The position numbers and the translations under genes are program-made. 64,000 nucleotides of DNA from an uncultured Opitutales bacterium (GTDB taxonomy: Bacteria > Verrucomicrobiota > Verrucomicrobiia > Opitutales > Intestinicryptomonadaceae): NCBI GenBank assembly GCA_900547395.1, contig URGP01000006.1, positions 47,150-111,149 on the forward strand, given 5' to 3'. Every line of letters starts with the position of its first letter. Within the stretch, counting starts at the first letter, position 1. Under the pieces are notes generated by a model. It saw nothing but the letters and a program-made list of their open reading frames with translations, made no database searches and was not told the DNA's origin. Shown here one piece after another: positions 53,273 through 62,365 of the stretch.

Positions 53273-54988
53273 TTACTTTCTTCTGCGATACGCGGCAAAC
53301 GCAAGCGCAATCGCGCCGAAAATCGCGGCATATGTGCTTGGTTCGGGCACTATGCTAAGAACTTCTATATTTGCGTAAAGAACGCCGTCTTTTATTGTGT
53401 AGCAATCGCCGTTTTCGTTATAGAAAAGCTTTACGATATCGGTTTCAATGGCGTTTGATTCAAACAAATCATTGTAAGAGGCGGTAAGCCCTCCCAAGTC
53501 TTCAAGGCTTTGCTTGGAAAGGCATGCGATGAGTGCCACTTGGTAGTAGCCTGCCGACAAGCCCGCAATATTTGAAAAATCGAGAATTATATCTCCTTGC
53601 ACGGGTTTAAAGTATGTTGCAGAGATTAAAGCACCCAATGTTTCTTCCCCGATTTTCGTTAAGTTTTCGGCTCCGAGTATAAATTTCAAAGTGCTTGTCG
53701 AAGTTGCGAAAAATTCGTAAGAACCCTGAAATGCTCCCGATTGCGCCGCCACGAAATTGCCGTCAACGTAGTCGCCAAGCTGCAATATTACGTCGCCGCC
53801 GTTTTTCTCTCCGTCACGCGTGCCGAAGTTAATTGTATTACTTCCCGATTGCACCATCTTTGAATTGCCGCTCAGGGCTATGGTCGTGGTTGAATTATCC
53901 CAGTAATTTACCTTGAATTGCGTGAAGGTCATTTTTGAATTGTATAATGAAAGATTTACGAGACCGTTATTGTAAACGTTTGAACCAAGATTGTATTCAT
54001 GCTGGCCGATATAGAAAAATCCCGTATTTATTTCCGAATTTTTCATTGTGTAGTTTGCAGTGCCGCCGTTTCTTGCACCAATATACATATGGGAAATTGA
54101 AATCGGCGAAGCATTGTCTATAAAAGAAATGTTTACGGTTGAATCTGTAGCGTCTGCCAAAATCTTGAAGTCTCCGTTTAGCGCGTATGAACTTTCTCTG
54201 ACGGTGAAGTTGAGAGTCGAATTCAGCCCCGTTGTCTGGAATGCCGAGCCGCTTTGCGTTGCCGAACTGTTTTCAATTTCAATGTTTGCTTCGGCATTCT
54301 CTCCCGATACAGTGAACGAGCCGAGATTGTTTACAGTGCTGTTATTTTTTACAAAGATGTTTGCTTTTGAATAGCTGCCCGAAGCGTTTATCGTAAGCCA
54401 GTTTGAGTCCGACATTTGGAGCGTCGAATTGTCAACCGAAACAGTTACGGAGTGGTCTGCGCTTGAGGGAACCAAATTCCAGTTGCTTGCAGAGGTTGCA
54501 ACCGCTCCGTTTGTGAGATAAATGCCGGAATCGAGCGTTTCGTCACCGTCGAATTTTGAGCCTTGGAATTGGTCGAATGCCAAAGTTGCGGTTGCGGCAT
54601 CTATATTCATTTTATAGTATCCGCCGCCGCCCCAGTTGAATTTTGCATCCAAGTTCGCGCCTCCTGAAACATTGAAGACCATCATGTACTGGTAAAACAG
54701 GCTCGAATAATTTGAAAGCGTAAGAGATGCGTCTTCACCCGCGATGTTCAGTATGCCGGGGACTTGATAATTGTGGGCGTATTCGATTTTGTCCGCAACC
54801 ACGGCGGAAGTAATGTCAACAGTTACGCCGCTTCCGATTGTAAATGTGTCTTCCGCAGTCGGAATTAATTCAGTTTCTCCCCAAGTTGCGGGATCCGTGA
54901 AATTCCCGTCAACGGTAGCCGTGTAGTTTGCGGCAAATGCAAGAGATGGAAGCAATGCTCCCATAGCCAAAAGAGATAAATTTTTCAT
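53273..54988 (-). CDS. PEP-CTERM sorted exported protein, 571 aa
   Basis: Signal peptide MKNLSLLAMGALLPSLAFAA. The body starts NYTATVDGNFTDPATWGETE, a common beginning of autotransporter-associated beta-strand proteins, and continues as Asn/Ser/Thr-rich short strands (ATLAFDQF, GSYEFFATSTSTLKF). The tail is VPEPSTYAAIFGAIALAFAA YRRRK, nearly identical to that of the 808-aa protein, though the bodies share little. Probably a surface or matrix protein. It is transcribed alone; a TTGACA lies about 60 bp upstream. Confidence 0.85.
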   Translation of the reverse strand: MKNLSLLAMGALLPSLAFAANYTATVDGNFTDPATWGETELIPTAEDTFTIGSGVTVDITSAVVADKIEYAHNYQVPGILNIAGEDASLTLSNYSSLFYQYMMVFNVSGGANLDAKFNWGGGGYYKMNIDAATATLAFDQFQGSKFDGDETLDSGIYLTNGAVATSASNWNLVPSSADHSVTVSVDNSTLQMSDSNWLTINASGSYSKANIFVKNNSTVNNLGSFTVSGENAEANIEIENSSATQSGSAFQTTGLNSTLNFTVRESSYALNGDFKILADATDSTVNISFIDNASPISISHMYIGARNGGTANYTMKNSEINTGFFYIGQHEYNLGSNVYNNGLVNLSLYNSKMTFTQFKVNYWDNSTTTIALSGNSKMVQSGSNTINFGTRDGEKNGGDVILQLGDYVDGNFVAAQSGAFQGSYEFFATSTSTLKFILGAENLTKIGEETLGALISATYFKPVQGDIILDFSNIAGLSAGYYQVALIACLSKQSLEDLGGLTASYNDLFESNAIETDIVKLFYNENGDCYTIKDGVLYANIEVLSIVPEPSTYAAIFGAIALAFAAYRRRK

Positions 54989-55072
54989 AGGCTTATAAAT
55001 ACATTATTAAACAATATTTATAAACCAATAACCTTTCGGCTATGGGATGTCAAGTTTTTACAAGATTATTTC

Positions 55073-56692
55073 TTAAAGCATCTTGAAGAAGTCGTTGCCC
55101 TTGTCGTCAACCAAGATGAATGCGGGGAAGTTTTCGACTTCAATTTTCCAAATCGCTTCCATTCCGAGTTCGGGGTATTCGACAAGCTCGACTTTCTTGA
55201 TGTTCGTTTTTGCAAGAAGAGCGGCGGGGCCTCCGATTGAGCCTAAGTAAAAACCGCCGTGCTTTTTGCATGCGTCGGTCACCGCTTGCGAGCGGTTGCC
55301 CTTTGCAATCATAATCATGCTGCCGCCGTTTTCTTGGAAAATATCAACGTAAGAGTCCATTCTTCCCGCAGTTGTAGGTCCAAATGAGCCAGATGGCATT
55401 CCTTCTGGAGTTTTTGCGGGGCCCGCATAGTAAACAGGGTGTTTTTTGAAGTATTCGGGAAGCCCTTTTCCGCTTTCGAGGCGTTCGAGAAGTTTCGCGT
55501 GGGCGATGTCGCGGGCGACGATAATTGTGCCGTCAAGGCTTAAACGGGTCTTGACGGGGTATTTTGAAAGCTCCGCCAAAACTTCTTTCATCGGGCGGTT
55601 CAAATTGATTTTCACCGCGCCATCTCCCGTGTTTACGTTGCGGTACTTTTCCGGAATGAAGCGACCCGGGTTTGCTTCAAGCTCTTCAATCCATACGCCG
55701 TTTTCGTCGATTTTTGCCTTCGCGTTGCGGTCGGCGGAGCAGGACACCCCGAGACCCACGGGGCATGACGCGCCGTGGCGGGGCATTCTTATGATGCGTA
55801 CATCAAGCGCAAAATACTTGCCGCCGAACTGCGCCCCGATGCCGAGCTTGTGCGCTTCTTCCAAGACGAGCTTTTCAAGTTCGACATCGCGGAAAGCGTG
55901 GCCGTATTTGTTGCCCGAAGTCGGGAGATTGTCGAGGTATTTCGTTGAGGCGAGCTTTACGGTCTTCAAATTCATTTCCGCGCTTGTGCCGCCGATTACA
56001 AACGCCAGATGGTACGGGGGGCATGCCGCAGTGCCGAGCGTTTTCATTTTTTCAATCATGAAGCTTACCAAACGCTTTGGCGTAAGCAGGGCTTTTGTTT
56101 CCTGATAAAGATAGGTTTTGTTTGCCGAACCGCCGCCTTTTGCGACGAACAAAAATTCGTATTTGTCGGAATTATCCGCGTAGATGTCGATTTGCGCGGG
56201 AAGGTTGCACCCCGTGTTTACTTCGTCCCACATGTTGAGCGGGGCGTTTTGCGAGTAGCGCAGGTTGTTTTGCGTGTAGCATTCAAAGACGCCCTTTGAG
56301 AGGGCTTCGGCGTCGTCGCAATCGGTCCAGACGCTTTGCCCCTTGTGCGCGACTATTGTCGCAGTTCCCGTATCTTGGCAGAATGGCAGAACTCCGCCCG
56401 CGGCGACTTCCGCGTTGCGGAGCATTGTAAGCGCAACAGACTTGTCGTTTTCGGACGCGCTGTCGTCTTCAAGTATGTCGGCTACCATTTTAAGATGCGC
56501 GGGGCGCAACATAAACGCAACATCATGGAAGCCTACGCGCGCCAAAGTCGTGAGGGCTTCTTTTGAAACTTTTAAAATTTTCCTGCCTTCAAATTCCGAA
56601 ACCGAAACGCCTTCTTTTGTAATGAGCCTGTATTTGGTTTCATCTTTGCCGTGCGGAAACATTTCCTGGTATTTAAATTCTGCGTCTGCCAT
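55073..56692 (-). CDS. fumA: Class I fumarate hydratase (iron-sulfur)
   Basis: 539 residues; reversible hydration of fumarate to malate with a [4Fe-4S] cluster. The N-terminal alpha part holds [10 protein letters not shown] (Cys), [13 protein letters not shown] (Cys) and [25 protein letters not shown] supplies the third Cys. The C-terminal beta part contains [20 protein letters not shown] and [12 protein letters not shown]. Size matches the E. coli FumA/FumB single-chain type (548). Start at ATG 56692 ([13 protein letters not shown]); an open upstream extension lacks support. It lies 67 bp after GH92 on the same strand without a terminator between. Confidence 0.93.
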   Translation of the reverse strand: MADAEFKYQEMFPHGKDETKYRLITKEGVSVSEFEGRKILKVSKEALTTLARVGFHDVAFMLRPAHLKMVADILEDDSASENDKSVALTMLRNAEVAAGGVLPFCQDTGTATIVAHKGQSVWTDCDDAEALSKGVFECYTQNNLRYSQNAPLNMWDEVNTGCNLPAQIDIYADNSDKYEFLFVAKGGGSANKTYLYQETKALLTPKRLVSFMIEKMKTLGTAACPPYHLAFVIGGTSAEMNLKTVKLASTKYLDNLPTSGNKYGHAFRDVELEKLVLEEAHKLGIGAQFGGKYFALDVRIIRMPRHGASCPVGLGVSCSADRNAKAKIDENGVWIEELEANPGRFIPEKYRNVNTGDGAVKINLNRPMKEVLAELSKYPVKTRLSLDGTIIVARDIAHAKLLERLESGKGLPEYFKKHPVYYAGPAKTPEGMPSGSFGPTTAGRMDSYVDIFQENGGSMIMIAKGNRSQAVTDACKKHGGFYLGSIGGPAALLAKTNIKKVELVEYPELGMEAIWKIEVENFPAFILVDDKGNDFFKML

Positions 56693-56759
56693 TTTTTTTG
56701 AGATTTTTAGTGTTGTTGTAAAATATTTGAAAGAAAATAAGCGCAAAAGGCTTCGATAG

Positions 56760-58991
56760 TCAAGGCTGTTTAAACTTTTGGCTTTTTAAGTCGGAAAGCG
56801 GGGAGGGCGGGGAAGTTTCAGCCCAGGAATTGTCGGGATTTTTAGACATTTTAAGCGTCAATTCTCCTCCCGAAACAATTTGAGAATGCCTTATCCACGC
56901 CTGTTTCAGAGGTTTCCCGTTTAAAAATGCCTTGGCAACATAAATGTTTTCCTTTGAAAGATTTTCGGCTTTAATTGTGAAAGCTTTGCCGTTTTGAAGG
57001 TTTATTTTCGTATTTTCAAAAATCGGGGAACCTATAAAATACCAGTCCTGCCCCGCCACAGGGAAAATCCCCATCGCGCTCCACGCATACCACGCGCTCA
57101 ATGCGCCCGAATCGTCATTGCCGGGAATTCCGCCCGCATGCGCGGCAAATCGCGGCAGAATTTTATGTATTCGTTCCGCAGTTTTGTCGTGGCGGTTTGC
57201 GTAGATGTAAAGGTATGGCGTAAGGAAGAACGGCTCGTTTGCCAAGTCGCACTTGCCGTTAAAAAATTCGTCGAGGCGGTTTGCGAATGTATCTTTGCCT
57301 CCGCATTTTTCAATGAGAGTATTCATGTCTTGCAAGACGTAAAACGAGTACGTCCACGAATTTCCCTCATAAAAAGTGTCCCCTTCCCAAGAACAGCCGT
57401 CGGTCGGCTTGAAGTTTTCAAGCCACTTTCCGTTTCTATGCCTTGGGCGGATAAATCCCTTAAATCCCGAATGCTCCAAGTTTTCGTCCCACACGTTTTG
57501 CCATTGTTTGGCGCGGTCAGAGTATTTTTTTGCGTCTTCATTTTTGTTTAAAGCCTGCGCCATTTGCATTATGCAAAAATCATTGTAAGCGTATTCAACG
57601 TTTTTGCAGCCCGACATCTTAAAGCCTTCGATTGAAAGGTAGCCGATTTCATGCCAGTCTTTGAGCCCGCCTCTTCCTTCCTTGTAGCCGTCGGCAGGCT
57701 CGTTTTCGGCGTCTGCTTTTACGGCTTCGTAGGCGTCGCGCCAATTTACGCCTTTAAGCTCCTTTGCGAAAGCGTCTGCAATATAGACGTCGGCATTGCT
57801 TCCGCCCTGCGTTCGCCCGTTGTGGTTGCCGCTTCTGCCGTCGGGCAAAAAGCCTTCGTGTTTTTGTATGTCGATTAACGCGCGTATGATTTCAGCCTGC
57901 CTGCGCGGGGCGATTAGCGTGAGCAGGGGACCCGACGTGCGGAATGTGTCCCAAATGGCGTAAAAGTCGTCGTAATACGGCTCTTTTGATTTCCATAGCG
58001 GATTTTCTCCCGTTCTGTTTGCGGGCATAAGCATTGCATGGTACAAGGCGGTGTAAAAAATTTTCTTTTGGTCGGGGAAATCCGTTTCGATTTCAATGGG
58101 GCGCAGGGCTTTATCCCATGCCGAGATTGCGCGCTTTAAAGTACCGTCAAAATCGAAGTTTTTTATTTCTTTTGCGTTCCTTTTGGCTTGCGCGACGCTT
58201 ACGAAAGATATGCCGATTTTAAGGTGCACTGTTCTTTCGCTTTCTCCTCCAAATTCGAGAAATGCCATTGTCTTTTCCCCGTTTTCAGCCGAAGCTTTGA
58301 GGCTGTCTTTTTGAAATTTTCCGTCTTTAAAAATGCCGAATTTAGATGCGGGGGTGTCGGTTATTGCGTAAAAGAATACAGTAAACGGCTCTTTTTGCAA
58401 GTTCCACCCGCCCGTAAGGCTTGTATGTCCCGAGACTTCGCATTTCGATAGGATTTCGACGGAACAATCCACCAAGTGTTGACCTTCTCCCGCTACGTTG
58501 TTGTAAAGGAAATGCCCTGTGTCGAAAACTATTTTCGAGCCTTCTTTTTTGGGGAATGAAAAGCGGTAAATTGCGGCTTTTTCCGAACAGGTGATTTCCG
58601 CTTTTATGCCGTAGCGCGTTAAATCCACGCCGTAGAAAGCGAGTTTGGAAGTTTCGTTCGCCCTTTCCGAGGATATGTTTGAAACATCCAAAGTTCCGTT
58701 TGCGGGCATGACGAGGATATTGCCGTATTTTGAGCCGCCGCCTGTTCCGCTTACATGGGTTTGACTGAATCCGTTTATGTTGCCCGATGCGCCCCAGCCC
58801 GAATTGCTGCTGTTTTTCCCCGTGTCGGGCGACGGCTTTATCATTCCGAACGGCAGGCTTGGACCTATGACCGTGTTGCCGCTTCCGCGCGAGCCAATCC
58901 ATGTATCGACAAATTGCGTCGGGCTTTCTCCCTGCGCGAATGCGGATGCTAAGGCTGAAAAAAGCGCGGCAATGCAAATTATTTTTTTCAT
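56760..58991 (-). CDS. GH92 alpha-mannosidase (exported)
   Basis: 743 residues. After a signal peptide ([20 protein letters not shown]) comes the GH92 opening [20 protein letters not shown] with [12 protein letters not shown]. Later blocks include [36 protein letters not shown] (with the acid Glu) and [20 protein letters not shown], whose Asp pair matches the base in this calcium-dependent inverting family. GH92 enzymes remove alpha-linked mannose from N-glycans or mannans, so this secreted enzyme suggests feeding on host or yeast mannose glycans. Exact linkage cannot be read. fumA follows 67 bp downstream; no TonB receptor adjoins. Confidence 0.92.
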   Translation of the reverse strand: MKKIICIAALFSALASAFAQGESPTQFVDTWIGSRGSGNTVIGPSLPFGMIKPSPDTGKNSSNSGWGASGNINGFSQTHVSGTGGGSKYGNILVMPANGTLDVSNISSERANETSKLAFYGVDLTRYGIKAEITCSEKAAIYRFSFPKKEGSKIVFDTGHFLYNNVAGEGQHLVDCSVEILSKCEVSGHTSLTGGWNLQKEPFTVFFYAITDTPASKFGIFKDGKFQKDSLKASAENGEKTMAFLEFGGESERTVHLKIGISFVSVAQAKRNAKEIKNFDFDGTLKRAISAWDKALRPIEIETDFPDQKKIFYTALYHAMLMPANRTGENPLWKSKEPYYDDFYAIWDTFRTSGPLLTLIAPRRQAEIIRALIDIQKHEGFLPDGRSGNHNGRTQGGSNADVYIADAFAKELKGVNWRDAYEAVKADAENEPADGYKEGRGGLKDWHEIGYLSIEGFKMSGCKNVEYAYNDFCIMQMAQALNKNEDAKKYSDRAKQWQNVWDENLEHSGFKGFIRPRHRNGKWLENFKPTDGCSWEGDTFYEGNSWTYSFYVLQDMNTLIEKCGGKDTFANRLDEFFNGKCDLANEPFFLTPYLYIYANRHDKTAERIHKILPRFAAHAGGIPGNDDSGALSAWYAWSAMGIFPVAGQDWYFIGSPIFENTKINLQNGKAFTIKAENLSKENIYVAKAFLNGKPLKQAWIRHSQIVSGGELTLKMSKNPDNSWAETSPPSPLSDLKSQKFKQP

Positions 58992-59030
58992 TGCGCCATA
59001 TTATTTATGTGCGCGCTCAATGCAAGTCGC

Positions 59031-59064
59031 AAAAAAAAAGACGCCCGCAAAAGGCGTCTTTTAA
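59031..59064 (-). terminator. Terminator of fabF
   Basis: AAAGACGCC / GGCGTCTTT with loop CGCAAAA and an A run; on the minus strand the T run follows. It separates fabF from GH92. Confidence 0.85.
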
Positions 59065-59081
59065 AATTTTGGCTGTGGAAA

Positions 59082-60329
59082 TTACGCTTCGTACTTCTTG
59101 AAGAGCAATGCGCCGTTATGGCCGCCAAATCCCAAATTCGTGCTGATGGCCACTTTTACGTCCGCCTTTCTCGCAACATTCGGAACATAATCCAAATCAC
59201 AGTCAGGGTCGGGGGTTTCGTAATTGATTGTGGGAGCGACAATTCCCGTTTCAAGGGTTTTTGCGCAAACCGCCGCTTCAATCGCGCCCGCCGCTCCGAG
59301 CAAGTGCCCTGTCATGCTCTTTGTGGAGCTTACCATAAGCTTCTTGGCATGTTCGCCGAAAACTTTTTTGATTGCGAGGGTTTCAAACTTGTCGTTGTAT
59401 TGGGTGGAAGTGCCGTGGGCGTTGATGTAGTCAACATCTTCGGGCTTTACTCCCGCATCCTGCATGACGCGTTCAAGCGCAAGCGAAAGACCCCTGCCTT
59501 CAATATCGGGGCTTGTGATGTGGTATGCGTCGCAAGTCGCGCCGTAGCCTGAAATTTCGCAATAGATTTTTGCGCCGCGAGCCAAAGCGTGTTCAAGGCG
59601 TTCAAGCACTACAACACCCGCGCCTTCGCCCATCACAAAACCGCAGCGGTTCAAGTCGAAGGGGCGCGAAGCATGGGTCGGGTCGTCGTTATAGTTTGTC
59701 GCCATAGCCTTCATCGCGCAGAAACCTGCGAAAGAAAGCCCTGTAACTGCCGCTTCGCTTCCGCCCGCCAAAATGACGTCTTCCCTGCCGAGCTGCAAGT
59801 GCAGCAACGCTTCGCCGATTGCGTGCGTGCCTGTTGCGCATGCGCTGACAATGCCGAAATTAACGCCCTTTGCGCCAAGTTCGATTGCGACAACGCCGCC
59901 TGCCATGTTTGAAATCAAGTTGGGAATCATAAACGGCGAAACTCTGCGCGCGCCGCTTTGGTGGAACGCCCTCGATTGCTGTTCGATTGTGTCCATGCCG
60001 CCGACTCCCGAGCCTATCAGAACGCCCAGACGTTCGGGCGAAACAGATGAATGGTCGAGCTTTGCGTCCTGCATTGCGAGTTTTGCCGCCGCCATCGCAA
60101 AATGCGTGTAGCGGTCCGAACGCCTTGCCTGTTTCGGATCCATGTATTTGGTGGCGTCAAAGTCTTTGCATTCCGCCGCCACTTTGCAGTTTAGCTCCGA
60201 CACGTCAAAGCCGGTAATGTTTGATATGCCGCTTTTGCCCGCAACCAAAGAGTCCCAGAAAATGTCCACTCCGTCGCCGAAAGAGGATACTGTTCCAATG
60301 CCTGTTATAACGATTCGTTCTCTTGACAT
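59082..60329 (-). CDS. fabF: 3-oxoacyl-[acyl-carrier-protein] synthase II
   Basis: 415 residues, elongating ketoacyl-ACP synthase. Starts RIVITGIGTVSSFGDGVDIF. The active-site Cys is in VSACATGTHAIGEALLHL (about 163), the two His in NAHGTSTQYNDKFETLAIKK (about 303) and SMTGHLLGAAGAIEA (about 340), and the tail shows NLGFGGHNGALLF. FabF rather than FabB is suggested by this pattern. ATG 60329 (MSRERIVITG) is preferred over an ATG 14 codons upstream. It is downstream of acpP with a hairpin between. Confidence 0.94.
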   Translation of the reverse strand: MSRERIVITGIGTVSSFGDGVDIFWDSLVAGKSGISNITGFDVSELNCKVAAECKDFDATKYMDPKQARRSDRYTHFAMAAAKLAMQDAKLDHSSVSPERLGVLIGSGVGGMDTIEQQSRAFHQSGARRVSPFMIPNLISNMAGGVVAIELGAKGVNFGIVSACATGTHAIGEALLHLQLGREDVILAGGSEAAVTGLSFAGFCAMKAMATNYNDDPTHASRPFDLNRCGFVMGEGAGVVVLERLEHALARGAKIYCEISGYGATCDAYHITSPDIEGRGLSLALERVMQDAGVKPEDVDYINAHGTSTQYNDKFETLAIKKVFGEHAKKLMVSSTKSMTGHLLGAAGAIEAAVCAKTLETGIVAPTINYETPDPDCDLDYVPNVARKADVKVAISTNLGFGGHNGALLFKKYEA

Positions 60330-60380
60330 ATAAAAATCTTTCCGTTTGCGGCGAATTTCGCCGCCATGCAATAATTTGCC

Positions 60381-60432
60381 TTAAAAAACAAAAAACGACC
60401 CACTGTGAGTGCAATCTGCTCCCGCAAGTGGG
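60381..60432 (-). terminator. Hairpin/possible attenuator between acpP and fabF
   Basis: On the minus strand CCCACT (60432-60427) pairs with AGTGGG (60404-60399) around a loop that can pair further, followed by TTTTTTGTTTTTT. It may end most acpP transcripts and let some run on into fabF. Confidence 0.55.
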
Positions 60433-60469
60433 CCGGTAAATTCAAAATTCAAAAACTCTCACCAATGGA

Positions 60470-60724
60470 TTACGCTTTTTGCGAGCGTTCCTTGATGTAG
60501 TCGATTACTTTCCCCACTGTTGTGAGCTTTTCCGCTTCCGATTCGGGGATTTCGCCGTTGATTTCGTCCTTGAATTCTTCTTCAAACGTCATAATGAGCT
60601 GCACTGTGTCGAGGGAATCAGCGCCGAGGTCATCTATGAAGCTGGCCTCGGGGGTGATTTCAGACTCTTTTACATTGAGCTGGTTTACGATGATTTCTTT
60701 TACTCTTTGTTCGATATCTGCCAT
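60470..60724 (-). CDS. acpP: Acyl carrier protein
   Basis: 84 residues, acidic four-helix bundle. The phosphopantetheine site is Ser in [20 protein letters not shown] (about 31-50). The N-terminus [20 protein letters not shown] and C-terminus [12 protein letters not shown] are standard. It carries growing acyl chains for FabF, FabG and others. Order acpP-fabF on one strand is a frequent arrangement; fabG is far away here. Confidence 0.95.
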   Translation of the reverse strand: MADIEQRVKEIIVNQLNVKESEITPEASFIDDLGADSLDTVQLIMTFEEEFKDEINGEIPESEAEKLTTVGKVIDYIKERSQKA

Positions 60725-60849
60725 AATATTTTCTTGGTTTTCAGATTAAAATTTTGTTAAAAATTTTTTATGAGAATAAACGCTGTATTAAAAGGGCGAA
60801 GTTGTAAAGCTTTTTTTTGAGTGGTCGGAAACTTCAAAACAGACGCGCG

Positions 60850-61737
60850 TCATTCGACCGTGTTTGAAATTTCGCCGATGTTTTCTATTTTGCAAACAAC
60901 GGTGTCGCCGCTTTTTAAGAATTTTGGGGGATTAAATCCAAGCCCGACTCCCGACGGGGTTCCGAGGGCTATGATTGTGCCCGCTTGCAAAGTCATTCCG
61001 CTTGAAAGCTCTTCAATTATCTGCGGGATTTTGTAAATCATGTTGTCGGTGTTGGAGTTTTGGCGCAGCTCCCCGTTTACATAGCTTTGGATTTTCAGCT
61101 TGGGATAGACGCCTATTTCGTCTGAGGTAACCAAGTAAGGACCCATTGGGCAGAAACCGTCGAGGCTCTTTCCGAAATACCACTGCTTGTGTTCGGTTTG
61201 GACGTTGCGGGCGGATACATCGTTTATTATGGTGTAGCCGAAAATATATTCCAAGGCGTCTTTTGCCGCGACGTTTCTTGCGTTTTTGGATATTACGAGC
61301 GCAAGTTCCGCCTCGTAGTCAAGGGAATCGCAGAGCTTCGGGTGGCTCGGGATTTTCCCAAAGGGCGCAACCGATTCGTTTACTCTCTTTGAGAAGTAAA
61401 TCGCTTTGGGCATATTTATTCCGAATTTTTTGGAATTGAAGCGCGCCGCTTCTTCGATATGGTCGGCATAGTTCAGCCCGAGGCAGATAATGTCGCGCGC
61501 GGGATAGCGAATGGGGGCCAAGAGCTCTATTTCTGAAAGAGGAATGCGCTTAAAAATCTCGCAAGTCTTGGTCGCGGTTCTGATTAGTTCAAGCTCCGAA
61601 TCCATTATGTTTTGGATAAGCGTTTGCATGGAGTTGAAGTTAAGCCCGACATCGGAGAGCTTTACGACGGTTTTCCCGCATTCGCAGACGGCTCCGAGAT
61701 AAACGTTGTCGTTGTGTTTGAATGTAAGAAGTTTCAT
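60850..61737 (-). CDS. Fumarylacetoacetate hydrolase-family protein
   Basis: 295 residues of the FAH/FahD superfamily, metal-dependent enzymes acting on beta-keto acids (for example oxaloacetate decarboxylase or acylpyruvate hydrolase). The C-terminal domain shows PARDIICLGLNYADHIEEAA, the metal ligands in LDYEAELALVI (Glu, Glu), NDVSARNVQ (Asp), KSLDGFCPMGPYLV and GTPSGVGLG. The N-terminal about 50 residues are the smaller domain found in ureidoglycolate-lyase-like members. Exact substrate unclear. It starts five bp after a small exported-protein gene. Confidence 0.88.
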   Translation of the reverse strand: MKLLTFKHNDNVYLGAVCECGKTVVKLSDVGLNFNSMQTLIQNIMDSELELIRTATKTCEIFKRIPLSEIELLAPIRYPARDIICLGLNYADHIEEAARFNSKKFGINMPKAIYFSKRVNESVAPFGKIPSHPKLCDSLDYEAELALVISKNARNVAAKDALEYIFGYTIINDVSARNVQTEHKQWYFGKSLDGFCPMGPYLVTSDEIGVYPKLKIQSYVNGELRQNSNTDNMIYKIPQIIEELSSGMTLQAGTIIALGTPSGVGLGFNPPKFLKSGDTVVCKIENIGEISNTVE

Positions 61738-61742
61738 AAATT

Positions 61743-62255
61743 CTATTTATCGGCTTTTTCGCACAATTCCTTTATCGTATTGGAGAGCGTTTCAGAGGGC
61801 TTTACGATGGGGTTGCCGTTTTTAAGAACTTCGCTTATGGAAGCTTCAAAATCTTTCGCGCCGCCTTTTGATTTCTTCTTTGCCTCTTTTATGAGGGATA
61901 TGAGCAGGGCTTCTTTTTCTTTCGGAAGCTTTCCGTTTTTTGACGCAATAGATGCTTCAAGGCAAATTCTTGTCGCGAACGCGTAAGAATCTCCCCTTTC
62001 CTGAAATCTTTCGAATATTCGCGCAACGCGGTCGGGTCTTCTCAGGGCTTGAAGCCCGTTTACATAGACTTCTATTGCGGCGAAATAGTCTGCCAAGATG
62101 TCGCTTTGGTCGGCTTTTGCCCTGTCGAAAAGCTCTTCCGCTTCGTTTACGATTTTTGTCTCTTCCGTGTACGCCTTGGCTTCGTCTTCGCAGAAATTGC
62201 CTGCCGAAAACAGAATGGACGGAATTAAAAGAAATAATGAAAACAGTTTCTTCAT
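61743..62255 (-). CDS. Small exported helical protein of unknown function, 170 aa
   Basis: Signal peptide MKKLFSLFLLIPSILFSAGN with cleavage near residue 18, then a mostly helical, charged mature part (EELFDRAKADQSDILADYFA). Segments such as YFAAIEVYVNGLQALRRPDR loosely recall tetratricopeptide-like helices, but no repeat is clear. The FAH-family gene starts five bases after its stop, so they are cotranscribed. I do not recognise it. Start taken at ATG 62255 for the signal peptide. Confidence 0.7.
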   Translation of the reverse strand: MKKLFSLFLLIPSILFSAGNFCEDEAKAYTEETKIVNEAEELFDRAKADQSDILADYFAAIEVYVNGLQALRRPDRVARIFERFQERGDSYAFATRICLEASIASKNGKLPKEKEALLISLIKEAKKKSKGGAKDFEASISEVLKNGNPIVKPSETLSNTIKELCEKADK

Positions 62256-62365
62256 GGTAAAAAATCTGAAATCTTTTTTATATGCGGCGGACCGTTTCGT
62301 CAAGTTTTTGAAAAGATAAAAAGATTTGACTAATTTTTGGGGTATGGCTTAAATTTTTAATATCT

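Noticed and set aside
55446..56105. 219-codon open frame antisense to the fumarase gene
   Set aside because: Shadow frame; fumarase motifs on the other strand are unambiguous.
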